Of a DNA stretch of 13,150 bases, positions 1-6,469 are shown one piece after another. The position numbers and the translations under genes were made by a program. This DNA comes from Desulfobacterales bacterium (GTDB lineage: Bacteria; Desulfobacterota; Desulfobacteria; Desulfobacterales; Desulfosalsimonadaceae), in the NCBI GenBank assembly GCA_018334855.1, contig JAGXLE010000012.1, positions 1 through 13,150 of the forward strand, written 5' to 3'. The first letter of the stretch is position 1. Every line of letters starts with the position of its first letter. The notes below the pieces were generated by a model that was not told the origin of the DNA, searched no databases, and was given only the letters and a program-made list of their open reading frames with translations.

Positions 1-267
1 GAGATGGAAACCGGCAGCCAGCCCGAAAACGGCATCTTCATTCGGGTTGCAGATACAGGCCCGGGCATCACCGAAGAAGATACCCGGAGGATCTTTGATC
101 CCTATTTTACCACCAAGTCCACCGGCACCGGACTGGGACTGGCCATCGTCCACAAAATAGTCGAGGACCACGGCGGAGAAATCACAGTGAAAAGCACAAC
201 CGGACAGGGAACCGAATTTGTTATTTATCTTTCAGCTTCCGGGCACCAGCCGGGGCAGGAGGCATAA
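1..267 (+). CDS. Sensor histidine kinase, C-terminal ATPase part (5' end outside window)
   Basis: Only the last 88 codons are present and the reading frame is open to the left edge, so this is the 3' end of a longer gene. The residues form the C-terminal half of a GHKL/HATPase_c domain: a G1 box (DTGPGI), an F box (FDPYFTTK) and a G2 box (GTGLGLAIVHK), then the closing strand ending in FVIYLSAS. These boxes bind ATP for autophosphorylation on a histidine lying upstream of the window. There is no receiver domain after the ATPase, so the kinase is not a hybrid at this end. The stop codon is 3 nt before the start of an NtrC-type response regulator, and that gene's ribosome binding site (ggagg) lies inside this CDS. 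The two are therefore very probably a translationally coupled cognate pair. The signal sensed cannot be told without the N-terminus. Confidence 0.93.
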   Translation, partial: EMETGSQPENGIFIRVADTGPGITEEDTRRIFDPYFTTKSTGTGLGLAIVHKIVEDHGGEITVKSTTGQGTEFVIYLSASGHQPGQEA

Positions 268-270
268 CCC

Positions 271-1638
271 ATGAACGCGGAAAACAGATCCGGCATACTG
301 GTTGTCGATGATGATCCCGGCCACCGGGCAACTCTTAAAACCGTGCTGAAAAGCTGGAGCTACCAGACCAGCGAGGCCGACAACGGCCAGACAGCGGCTG
401 ATATGGCAACAGAGACACCCTATGACCTTATCCTCATGGATGTCCGCATGGCTGTAATGGACGGAATCGATGCCCTGAAACGGATAAAATCCTATAACCC
501 TGCCATCCCGATTATCATAATGACCGCCTATTCCTCGGTTGAATCCGCGGTGGAGGCAATGAAGGCCGGGGCTTACGATTACCTGACCAAGCCGCTTGAT
601 TTCGATGAGCTCAAATTGATCATTGAAAGGGCCCTTGAGCATACCAGGCTGAAAAATGAGAACAAAAATCTCCGGGACCGTTTGAAAACTCTTGATCACA
701 CCCGGCAGATCGTGGCCGCAAGCCCCCCGATGAAATCATTGCTGGAGATGCTTGCCACCATTGCCCCGTCCGAGGCCACCGTATTGATAACAGGCGGCAG
801 CGGAACCGGAAAGGAACTGATCGCCCGGGCAGTCCATGCCAACAGCAACCGCAGCAGCGGCAGCCTGGTAGCCGTAAACTGCGCCGCATTGACTGAATCC
901 CTTCTCGAATCCGAGCTGTTCGGGCACGAAAAAGGCGCGTTCACCGGTGCGGACCGGCGCCGGGAGGGGCGGTTTGTCCAGGCAGACAAAGGCTCCCTGT
1001 TTTTAGACGAGGTCGGGGAGATGTCCATGGGCATGCAGGCAAAACTTCTGCGGGTGCTCCAGGAGGGCGAAATCCAGAGGGTGGGCGGCGACACCCCTGT
1101 CGCAGTGGATGTCCGGGTAATTGCCGCCACCAACAAGGACCTTTCGCAGATGGTTGCAGACGGCAAATTCAGAGAGGACCTTTATTACCGCTTAAACGTG
1201 GTAAACCTGCATGTGCCGCCCCTTTCGGAACGTACCGACGATATCCCGGCCCTTGCCCAGCATTTCTTAAACCTGTATGCAGACCGCAACAGGAAAAAAA
1301 TCAAGGGATTTACCCCTCATGCAATGGACAGCCTGCTGAAGTACGCCTGGCCCGGAAACGTACGGGAGCTGGAAAACGTTGTTGAACGGGCGGTGCTTTT
1401 GTCACCGGGCGAATACATTACGGAAAAAGACCTTCCCTTAAACATTTCGCAAAGCGCGGGCCCGTCCCGGCCGGCCTCATATACTTCCGGGGACCAGGGG
1501 TCTCTTGATGAAATGGAAAAATCGGCCATTACCAAGGCCCTTGAAAAAGCGGACGGCAACAAGAGCGAGGCGGCCAGGCTGCTTGGCATTACCCGGCGCA
1601 CGCTTTATAACAAGCTGGAAAAGTATGGAATCCAATAG
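271..1638 (+). CDS. Sigma-54-dependent response regulator (NtrC/ZraR family)
   Basis: This is a 455-residue, three-domain transcription activator. Residues 6-125 are a receiver domain with the acidic pocket VDDD near residues 12-15, the phospho-acceptor Asp57 (LILMDVRM), Thr85 and Lys107 (LTKPLD). Residues 145-380 are the sigma-54 AAA+ domain with Walker A GGSGTGKE (175-182), the sigma-54-contacting GAFTGA loop (222-227), Walker B SLFLDE (242-247) and the REDLYYRL arginine-finger region (301-308). Residues 412-455 are a Fis-type helix-turn-helix (NKSEAARLLGITRRTLYNKL). All key residues are intact and the length is usual for the family. The start has a good Shine-Dalgarno sequence (ggagg) inside the preceding kinase gene. 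By family knowledge, phosphorylation by the upstream kinase would let it remodel sigma-54 RNA polymerase at distant promoters. I saw no convincing -24/-12 promoter in this window, so its targets are probably elsewhere. Confidence 0.96.
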   Translation: MNAENRSGILVVDDDPGHRATLKTVLKSWSYQTSEADNGQTAADMATETPYDLILMDVRMAVMDGIDALKRIKSYNPAIPIIIMTAYSSVESAVEAMKAGAYDYLTKPLDFDELKLIIERALEHTRLKNENKNLRDRLKTLDHTRQIVAASPPMKSLLEMLATIAPSEATVLITGGSGTGKELIARAVHANSNRSSGSLVAVNCAALTESLLESELFGHEKGAFTGADRRREGRFVQADKGSLFLDEVGEMSMGMQAKLLRVLQEGEIQRVGGDTPVAVDVRVIAATNKDLSQMVADGKFREDLYYRLNVVNLHVPPLSERTDDIPALAQHFLNLYADRNRKKIKGFTPHAMDSLLKYAWPGNVRELENVVERAVLLSPGEYITEKDLPLNISQSAGPSRPASYTSGDQGSLDEMEKSAITKALEKADGNKSEAARLLGITRRTLYNKLEKYGIQ

Positions 1639-2299
1639 CAGACAGACCATGATGCCAGGAAACCCGACAATCGGCCTGATTATTGCGACCTACATCGAGG
1701 CCAAACCCTTTGTGGAAGGTATCAAATGGCACCAAAGGGCAAATGCCCCTTTTCCGGTTTACCAGGGCAGAGACCTCTCACTGGTAATCTCAGGCATGGG
1801 AAAAGCCAACGCAGCCGCAGCATGCGCCTGGCTGTGCACAGCCATGGCCCCGTCCTGCATAGTCAACCTGGGCTCTGCAGGGGCAAACCGGGATGGCATG
1901 CCCCCGGGAACCATCTATCATATTAAAGAGGCCCTGGAAACCGACCGCAGGCATTTCGGAACCGGCGAGCCATTTCGCTACGTGCCCTGCGTGTTGGAAG
2001 GCTTTTCAACCGCCCGCACGGCAACCAGGGACGAGCCGGTAATCGACCCGCTAGAACGGCGCATGGCCCTGTCTTTTGCCGAGCTTTCAGACATGGAAGG
2101 CGCGGCCCTTATCCAAGCGGCCCGGAAGTTTCAAACCCCCTGCCTTCTGTTTAAATTCGTAAGCGACACCCCCGGTCACACCACGGGAGATGAAATCCCC
2201 GGCCTGATCCGCCGGCACAGAGACGGGCTTTTCGAATTTTTCACGGCCTCCTTGTTGCCCAGGCTTAAACGGGATTTTGCTCAGCAGCCCGGCAGCTGA
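1625..2299 (+). CDS. Nucleoside phosphorylase/hydrolase-family protein (MTA/SAH nucleosidase-like)
   Basis: This 224-residue protein is of the PNP_UDP_1 fold, the family that includes MTA/SAH nucleosidase, futalosine hydrolase and hopanoid-associated nucleosidase. The landmarks of the nucleosidase branch are present: an early strand IGLIIA followed by Glu25 (equivalent to catalytic Glu12 of E. coli MTA/SAH nucleosidase), the GMGKANAA turn (57-64), the NLGSAGA phosphate/ribose loop (81-87), the DMEGAA ribose-binding Met157-Glu158, and Asp181 in FVSDTPG (equivalent to the purine-protonating Asp197). It therefore probably cleaves an N-glycosidic bond of a 5'-modified nucleoside in the cytoplasm. 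The substrate is unresolved; futalosine is attractive because a quinone-type prenyl synthase lies nearby, but that is inference. The frame stays open upstream to 1505 inside the regulator gene. I chose ATG 1625, which has a weak ggaaaag upstream and overlaps the regulator's stop by 14 nt. ATGs at 1649 or 1652 also leave the fold intact. Confidence 0.8.
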   Translation: MESNSRQTMMPGNPTIGLIIATYIEAKPFVEGIKWHQRANAPFPVYQGRDLSLVISGMGKANAAAACAWLCTAMAPSCIVNLGSAGANRDGMPPGTIYHIKEALETDRRHFGTGEPFRYVPCVLEGFSTARTATRDEPVIDPLERRMALSFAELSDMEGAALIQAARKFQTPCLLFKFVSDTPGHTTGDEIPGLIRRHRDGLFEFFTASLLPRLKRDFAQQPGS

Positions 2300-2461
2300 C
2301 CGGACTGGCCGCGCTTGCTGCCATTGCATACAAAAAGCATCCTCACATCGGCTGCAGCCGCATCCGCAGCCGCCCTCTCCCCTGAATTGCCGGTAAAGAT
2401 TTCTCATCATATATACCACGGCCGTCCCGATGAAAAGAAATACGATGATGTGCTGAATCAT
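2087..2461 (-). CDS. FeoB-associated Cys-rich membrane protein, with unusual C-terminal extension
   Basis: The first 54 codons look like the small FeoB-associated cysteine-rich membrane protein family: one N-terminal membrane helix (about residues 3-20, IIVFLFIGTAVVYMM), a basic patch RNLYRQFRG, then a glycine/cysteine cluster GGCGCGCSRC with further Cys44 (Cys32, 34, 36, 39, 44). Members usually accompany the ferrous iron transporter FeoB and are thought to sit in the inner membrane with the cysteines in the cytoplasm. The start is strongly supported by a gggaggt Shine-Dalgarno 6 nt upstream of ATG. The oddity is the end. Members are typically about 50-70 residues, yet this frame has no stop until 2087, giving 124 residues whose last 70 codons are antisense to the 3' end of the nucleosidase gene. 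That tail has no recognisable domain. Either the stop was lost or the reading is wrong near 2300. No feoA or feoB is in the window. The divergent neighbour is a DtxR-type regulator. Confidence 0.72.
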   Translation of the reverse strand: MIQHIIVFLFIGTAVVYMMRNLYRQFRGEGGCGCGCSRCEDAFCMQWQQARPVRSAAGLLSKIPFKPGQQGGREKFEKPVSVPADQAGDFISRGVTGGVAYEFKQKAGGLKLPGRLDKGRAFHV

Positions 2462-2491
2462 TTTTTACCTCCCGTGTGAAAATTAAAAAGT

Positions 2492-2520
2492 TGTATAACT
2501 TTGTTAGGTAAATCAAACAA
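2492..2520 (-). promoter_or_regulatory. Candidate promoter of the FeoB-associated gene
   Basis: Read on the minus strand there is a TTGTTT -35-like hexamer (2515-2520), a 17-nt spacer and a TATACA -10-like hexamer (2492-2497). The start codon at 2461 then lies about 30 nt downstream, with a strong Shine-Dalgarno between. The assignment is by eye. The spacer and -35 coincide with the 2498-2523 palindrome, which fits repression by a dimeric regulator. Confidence 0.4.
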
Positions 2521-2523
2521 AGT
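2498..2523. promoter_or_regulatory. Operator-like palindrome 1 (candidate iron-regulator site)
   Basis: Perfect 8-bp arms ACTTTGTT (2498-2505) and AACAAAGT (2516-2523) flank a 10-bp centre AGGTAAATCA. The left half contains TTAGGTAAA, resembling the TTAGGY half-site typical of DtxR/IdeR/MntR operators. It covers the -35 and spacer of the minus-strand promoter candidate. The centre lies 55 bp from that of the second palindrome. Confidence 0.55.
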
Positions 2524-2555
2524 ATGAAGTCAATATATTTTTTCTATAAATCATC

Positions 2556-2575
2556 TTTTGTTTGCCTAAACAAAA
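2556..2575. promoter_or_regulatory. Operator-like palindrome 2 (candidate iron-regulator site)
   Basis: Perfect 8-bp arms TTTTGTTT (2556-2563) and AAACAAAA (2568-2575) flank the centre GCCT. On the minus strand it contains TTTAGGCAAA, matching the TTAGGYAAA core of palindrome 1. It overlaps the -35 hexamer (2562-2567) of the plus-strand promoter candidate for the DtxR-family gene, as expected for autoregulation. Confidence 0.55.
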
Positions 2576-2590
2576 AACTTCGGATATATT
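2562..2590 (+). promoter_or_regulatory. Candidate promoter of the DtxR-family regulator gene
   Basis: A TTGCCT -35-like hexamer (2562-2567), a 17-nt spacer and a TATATT -10-like hexamer (2585-2590) lie upstream of the strong aaggag Shine-Dalgarno (2611-2616). The predicted leader is about 25 nt. The hexamers match consensus at 4 of 6 and 5 of 6 positions. The assignment is by eye. Confidence 0.45.
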
Positions 2591-2621
2591 CAAGACCGGA
2601 CTGCAATAATAAGGAGACACA

Positions 2622-3137
2622 ATGACAGGAATCGATTTGTCCGAAAACCTTGAGGATTACCTGGAGACCATCCTGGAGCTGGAAAAAACAAACAAGGTGG
2701 CACGGGTAAAAGACATTGCCGAGCACCGGGGAGTGCTTCGCGGATCGGTGAGCGGGGCGTTAAAAAACCTGGCTGAAAAAGGGCTTATCAATTACGAGCC
2801 CTACAGCTTTATTACCCTTACGGAAAAAGGGGCGGCCGTGGCAGGGGAAATCAACCGCAGACACCGGGTAATAAAAAACTTTCTTATCCATGTGCTCCAG
2901 CTCGACGAAAACACTGCCGAAGACAATGCCTGCCGCATGGAACACGCAATGGACAGATCTGTAGTTGACCGGCTGGTGGCATTTATCCAATACATCGATA
3001 ACTGCCCGAGAACAGACACCGAGTGGCTCGAGGGATTTGCCCGCCACCGGAAAACCGGGGGAAAGCAGCGGCCGGACTGCAGGGTCTGTATGGAAAGCAG
3101 CATTGAAAAACACCAAAAAGATCCCGGCAGCCCGTGA
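2622..3137 (+). CDS. DtxR-family metal-dependent transcriptional repressor
   Basis: This 171-residue regulator has an N-terminal winged helix (about 8-72; recognition region GVLRGSVSGALKNLAEKGLI, wing ITLTEKG) and a helical dimerisation/metal-binding domain (73-140). Metal-ligand positions of the family can be placed: Asp12 and Glu15 in EDYLETI, His81 in RRHRVIKNFL, and Cys104, Glu107 and His108 in NACRMEHAM. The Cys in that last motif is the choice of iron-type DtxR/IdeR (ACRWEH); manganese-type MntR has Glu there. This argues for Fe(II) sensing, although metal specificity cannot be proven from sequence. The C-terminal SH3-like domain of classical DtxR is absent. Instead there is a short tail with PDCRVC (Cys153, Cys156). 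The start is fixed by aaggag 6 nt upstream of the ATG. It is divergent from the FeoB-associated gene, and the two palindromes between them are the obvious candidate binding sites. Confidence 0.92.
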   Translation: MTGIDLSENLEDYLETILELEKTNKVARVKDIAEHRGVLRGSVSGALKNLAEKGLINYEPYSFITLTEKGAAVAGEINRRHRVIKNFLIHVLQLDENTAEDNACRMEHAMDRSVVDRLVAFIQYIDNCPRTDTEWLEGFARHRKTGGKQRPDCRVCMESSIEKHQKDPGSP

Positions 3138-3154
3138 GCGGGATAGGCCGAAAA

Positions 3155-3196
3155 ATAATGTTTCCATCTGTTGCATTATGGAAAAGATAACATTAT
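3155..3196. promoter_or_regulatory. AT-rich inverted repeat upstream of the crotonase gene
   Basis: ATAATG (3155-3160) pairs with CATTAT (3191-3196), and TTTCCAT (3161-3167) pairs with ATGGAAA (3178-3184). The loop is 10 nt and there is a 6-nt bulge on the right side. It lies in the 130-bp gap between the regulator gene and the isomerase-like gene. No T-run follows, so an operator or leader structure is more likely than an intrinsic terminator. Confidence 0.35.
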
Positions 3197-3267
3197 AAAT
3201 TTCAAAATCCTGATTCCAAACAAACTGGAAATAAGGGATAGAAGACAAGGGACAGAAAGGAGACCAA

Positions 3268-4089
3268 ATGAGCGATTACCAATTCTATGAGGTGGTCAAA
3301 CAGCCGCCGGTGGCCTGGGTTTATCTCAACAGGCCGGATAAGAAAAACGCAATGAACCCGCCGGCCTGGAAGGAAAGCATCCCGATTTTCGAAGATCTTG
3401 ACCAGGACAAGGAGATCCGGGCGGTGGTAATCTCGGGGCGCGGTCCATGCTTTTCCGCGGGCATCGACCTGATTGGAATGTCGGGCGAGATGCCCGAGCT
3501 GATGGAAAGCGGGCAGACCGGCGGGGTTAAGTGGGACCTGTTAAAGAAAATATATGCCATGCAGGAAGCCATAACCTGCATTGAGCGGTGCAGAAAACCG
3601 GTGATTGCAGCCATCCACGGCCACTGCATCGGGGCGGGCTTAGACATGTCAACAGCCTGCGATATCCGGATATGCACCTCCGACGCAATTTTCTGCCTGA
3701 AAGAAGCCGCCGTCGGATTTGTGGCAGACGTGGGGGTCCTGCAGCGCATACCGCAGATAGTGGGCCAGGGATACGCCCGCGAGCTGGCCTACACTGCAAA
3801 GCAGTTTGACGCGGAAAAAGCCAGGCAGATGCTCCTGGTAAACGAGGTCTTTGATGACTATAAAACCCTGATGGAGGGAGCCGAAACCCTGGCCGGACAA
3901 ATCGCTGAAAACCCGCCCATCGCGGTGCAGGCATCCAAAGACGTGTTAAACTACGGGGTGGGCAGAACAGTTGACGAGGGCTTAAAATACGTGGCATCCA
4001 TCAGCGCCAGCATTGTTCCGTCCAAGGACCTGATGGAGGCGATAGCGGCTTTTTCCGAAAAGCGCAAACCGGTTTTTACAGGGGAATAG
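3268..4089 (+). CDS. Delta(3,5)-delta(2,4)-dienoyl-CoA isomerase-like crotonase
   Basis: This 273-residue crotonase-fold enzyme has the oxyanion-hole segments FSAGIDL (62-68) and HCIGAGLDM (119-127). The subgroup is given by the active site. Counting against mammalian ECH1, whose triad Asp176/Glu196/Asp204 is spaced 20 and 8, this protein has Asp126 (GAGLD), Glu146 (LKEAAVG) and Asp154 (VADVG) at exactly the same spacing, inside a very ECH1-like stretch VADVGVLQRIPQIVG. It is therefore best read as a dienoyl-CoA isomerase that moves two double bonds in 3,5-dienoyl-CoA to give the 2,4-dienoyl form during beta-oxidation of odd-position unsaturated acyl chains. Related dienoyl-CoA substrates from cyclic compounds remain possible in an anaerobe. 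The ATG has aaaggag upstream. The next gene, rimO, starts only 16 nt after the stop, so the two are probably cotranscribed although functionally unrelated. Confidence 0.85.
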   Translation: MSDYQFYEVVKQPPVAWVYLNRPDKKNAMNPPAWKESIPIFEDLDQDKEIRAVVISGRGPCFSAGIDLIGMSGEMPELMESGQTGGVKWDLLKKIYAMQEAITCIERCRKPVIAAIHGHCIGAGLDMSTACDIRICTSDAIFCLKEAAVGFVADVGVLQRIPQIVGQGYARELAYTAKQFDAEKARQMLLVNEVFDDYKTLMEGAETLAGQIAENPPIAVQASKDVLNYGVGRTVDEGLKYVASISASIVPSKDLMEAIAAFSEKRKPVFTGE

Positions 4090-4105
4090 TCGGGCTGAAG
4101 GCAGA

Positions 4106-5422
4106 ATGCATATTTACCTTTCCAGCCTGGGCTGCGTAAGAAACCAGGTAGACAGCGAAATCATGCTGGGCAGGCTCACAGAGGCGGGCCACACCCTGGC
4201 CGAAAGCCCGCTTGAAGCGGAAACCATAATAATAAACACGTGCGCATTTATAGAATCCGCGGCAGACGAGGCCATAGAAGAGATTCTGACCATGGCCGCC
4301 TGTAAAAAACACGGTGCATGCAGAAAACTGATCGTTACCGGCTGCCTGCCGCAGAGATACGGCCGGGAGACTGCCGAATCCCTGCCCGAGGTGGACGTTT
4401 TTCTTGGAACGGGAGCATATGACCGCATTGCCGAAGCCGTTGAAGCTCCCTGGCCCGCCGGAACGTGCCTGCTTCCGCCGCCCTCGCAGGCCGCGCTTTA
4501 CTCCTGGAATACCGCCAGGATCTATGATACATGGCCCACGGCCTATATAAAGATAATGGAGGGTTGCGGCCGGCACTGCACATACTGCGCAATCCCCAGG
4601 CTCAGGGGGCCCCTGCGAAGCCGGTGTGAGGAAGATATTGCAAGGGAGGCCGGGCTCATGGCAGACCAAGGTTTTGCCGAAATAGTCCTGGTCGGCCAGG
4701 ACACCACCTCCTGGGGCTCGGATTTAAAAACCGGGAAATCCTTTGCCGATCTTCTGGCAAGGACTGCAGCGGCGGCGCCTGACACCTGGATCCGGTTTCT
4801 GTACGGGCACCCGGAGAAAATCGATCCCGGCCTCCTGGAGGCGGTTTCAGCCCATGCAAATGTATGTCAATATTTTGACATCCCTGTCCAGCATGTCAGC
4901 AGCCGGGTGTTAAAACGGATGGGGCGGGGCTACAACCGCGAGCGGCTGCTGAAATGCGTGGACCGGATCCGTGCCGCCCTGCCGGAGGCCGCCCTGCGCA
5001 CCACTGTTTTAGTGGGATTTCCCGGGGAAACAGACGCCGATTTCGAAGAGCTGCTTGATTTCGTGGAGGAAGTGGAATTTGATCACCTGGGTGCATTCAT
5101 ATATTCTGATGCAGAAGACCTGCCGGCTCATTGCCTGGACGGCCACATTTCCGCGCAAACCGCCCAGGACCGGCATGACCTGCTGATGCAGCGGCAGGCT
5201 GATATCTCCCTTGCCAGAAACCGGGAAAAAATCGGCAGCCGCATAAAGGTGCTCGTGGAAGGCCGGGATGAAAACGGCCCCTTTTACGGACGCGGCCGGC
5301 ACCAAGCCCCGGAGGTCGACGGCGTGACATTTATTGAAACAGATAACGCACAAACCGGTACATATGCGCAAGTCCGCATCACCGGGGCGAATGAATACGA
5401 CCTGACAGGAGTTCCGGAATGA
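4106..5422 (+). CDS. rimO: Ribosomal protein uS12 (S12) methylthiotransferase RimO
   Basis: This is a 438-residue MiaB/RimO-type radical-SAM enzyme. The N-terminal UPF0004 domain carries the three cysteines for the auxiliary [4Fe-4S] cluster: Cys10 (SLGCVRNQVDSE), Cys46 (INTCAFIESA) and Cys80 (VTGCLPQRY). The radical-SAM CxxxCxxC motif is Cys154, Cys158 and Cys161 (EGCGRHCTYCAIP), followed by RGPLRSR. The C-terminal 65 or so residues are a TRAM RNA/protein-binding domain. SLGC-x-RNQVDSE and FIESA-x-DEAIEEI are typical of RimO; MiaB usually has GCQMN near the first cysteine. It adds a methylthio group to a conserved aspartate of ribosomal protein S12 (D89 in E. coli numbering) in the cytoplasm. 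The start has a modest gaaggcag Shine-Dalgarno. Its stop overlaps the start of the polyprenyl synthase gene (ATGA), indicating translational coupling. Confidence 0.95.
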   Translation: MHIYLSSLGCVRNQVDSEIMLGRLTEAGHTLAESPLEAETIIINTCAFIESAADEAIEEILTMAACKKHGACRKLIVTGCLPQRYGRETAESLPEVDVFLGTGAYDRIAEAVEAPWPAGTCLLPPPSQAALYSWNTARIYDTWPTAYIKIMEGCGRHCTYCAIPRLRGPLRSRCEEDIAREAGLMADQGFAEIVLVGQDTTSWGSDLKTGKSFADLLARTAAAAPDTWIRFLYGHPEKIDPGLLEAVSAHANVCQYFDIPVQHVSSRVLKRMGRGYNRERLLKCVDRIRAALPEAALRTTVLVGFPGETDADFEELLDFVEEVEFDHLGAFIYSDAEDLPAHCLDGHISAQTAQDRHDLLMQRQADISLARNREKIGSRIKVLVEGRDENGPFYGRGRHQAPEVDGVTFIETDNAQTGTYAQVRITGANEYDLTGVPE

Positions 5423-6399
5423 CCGGGTTAAAACAGAAACTGCTTGAACGGGTGGATCCGGACCTGGAAGCAATCGAATCCGCCCTGGTGGAAAACCTAA
5501 CCCCCCAGCTGGAGCTTGTAAAACAGACAGCCGGCCACCTGATATTTTCCGGCGGCAAACGGCTGCGGCCGCTTCTCATCGTCCTAAGCGCACGCATCTG
5601 CGGCCATGAAAGCTCCTTTGTGGCAAGACTGGCTTCCACTTTTGAATTTCTTCACACAGCCACCCTTCTTCATGACGATGTTATTGACGCGGCATCCATG
5701 AGAAGAGGAAAGGCAGTTGCCCATTCCATTTACGGCACACCGGTAACAGTGCTGGTGGGTGATTTTCTGCTGGCGCGTGCCCTGAGCACTGTTGCCGAAA
5801 CCCGGAATCCGAAAATAATAGAGATAGTCGCCTCTATGACAGAGGAGATGTCGCAGGGCGAAATCCACCAGTTGATGAAAAAGGGCGATATCCATATCAC
5901 GGAAGACGAATACATGGAAATCATCCGCTGTAAAACCGGAATCCTTATCCAGGGGGCCTGCCGCACGGGGGCCATTTTTGCAGGCGCCTCACAAGAGGCT
6001 GAAACCGCGCTTACAGAATACGGCAGGCATCTGGGAATGGTCTTCCAGATAGCAGACGACATCCTGGACTACACGGCGGAAAACAACCAGTTCGGAAAAA
6101 CCGTGGGAACAGACCTGAAAGAGGGCAAACTCACCCTGCCCCTGATTTACGCCATGAACCGGGCGCGGGGTGCGGACCGGCGGATCATGGAATCGGTGGT
6201 TGCAAATGAGGACCTTACCGAAAGTGATTTTAAATCCCTGCTTGCCCTGCTTGAAAAATACGGCGGACTCGATTATGCTGAAAAAACAGCCGCCGGCCAT
6301 CTGGAAAAGGCAAAAAAACAGCTTGAGATATTTGAGCCCTCGTCAACCCGGGATATTCTAGTGACCCTGGCAGACTATGCCCTGCACCGGTCATCATGA
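5419..6399 (+). CDS. ispB: Long-chain trans-polyprenyl diphosphate synthase (octa/heptaprenyl type)
   Basis: This 326-residue isoprenyl diphosphate synthase adds isopentenyl diphosphate units to an allylic primer. The signatures are GGKRLRP (45-51) for pyrophosphate binding, the first aspartate-rich motif DDVID (86-90) followed by RRGK, GDFLLARA, QG-E at 147-149, KTG (172-174), and the second aspartate-rich motif DDILD (213-217) in FQIADDILDY, followed by GKTVGTDLKEGK. Residues just before the first motif (Ala81, Thr82) are small, which in this family favours long products such as the C35-C45 side chains of menaquinone rather than farnesyl or geranylgeranyl diphosphate. Chain length itself cannot be read with certainty, so the symbol is used in the general sense. 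The gene overlaps rimO by 4 nt (ATGA), and a 70-bp gap follows before the next gene. Confidence 0.9.
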   Translation: MTGLKQKLLERVDPDLEAIESALVENLTPQLELVKQTAGHLIFSGGKRLRPLLIVLSARICGHESSFVARLASTFEFLHTATLLHDDVIDAASMRRGKAVAHSIYGTPVTVLVGDFLLARALSTVAETRNPKIIEIVASMTEEMSQGEIHQLMKKGDIHITEDEYMEIIRCKTGILIQGACRTGAIFAGASQEAETALTEYGRHLGMVFQIADDILDYTAENNQFGKTVGTDLKEGKLTLPLIYAMNRARGADRRIMESVVANEDLTESDFKSLLALLEKYGGLDYAEKTAAGHLEKAKKQLEIFEPSSTRDILVTLADYALHRSS

Positions 6400-6469
6400 A
6401 ACACCTTTTTTCCATGCAAAAACAGCGGCGTCATGATATGGTTTATGCACAAATAAAGGATCTTCAGCC

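Noticed and set aside
232..1166. Minus-strand open frames opposite the response regulator
   Set aside because: They are antisense shadows of a well-supported gene; no domain, no ribosome binding site, and frame-dependent composition only.
1505..1624. Upstream in-frame extension of the nucleosidase gene starting at ATG 1505
   Set aside because: It lies wholly inside the helix-turn-helix coding part of the response regulator in another frame, reads as low-complexity basic sequence, and has no family counterpart; the fold begins after 1649.
3122..3148. Possible terminator CCCG-tgag-CGGG at the end of the DtxR-family gene
   Set aside because: The stem is only 4 bp, contains the stop codon in its loop and has no following T-run.
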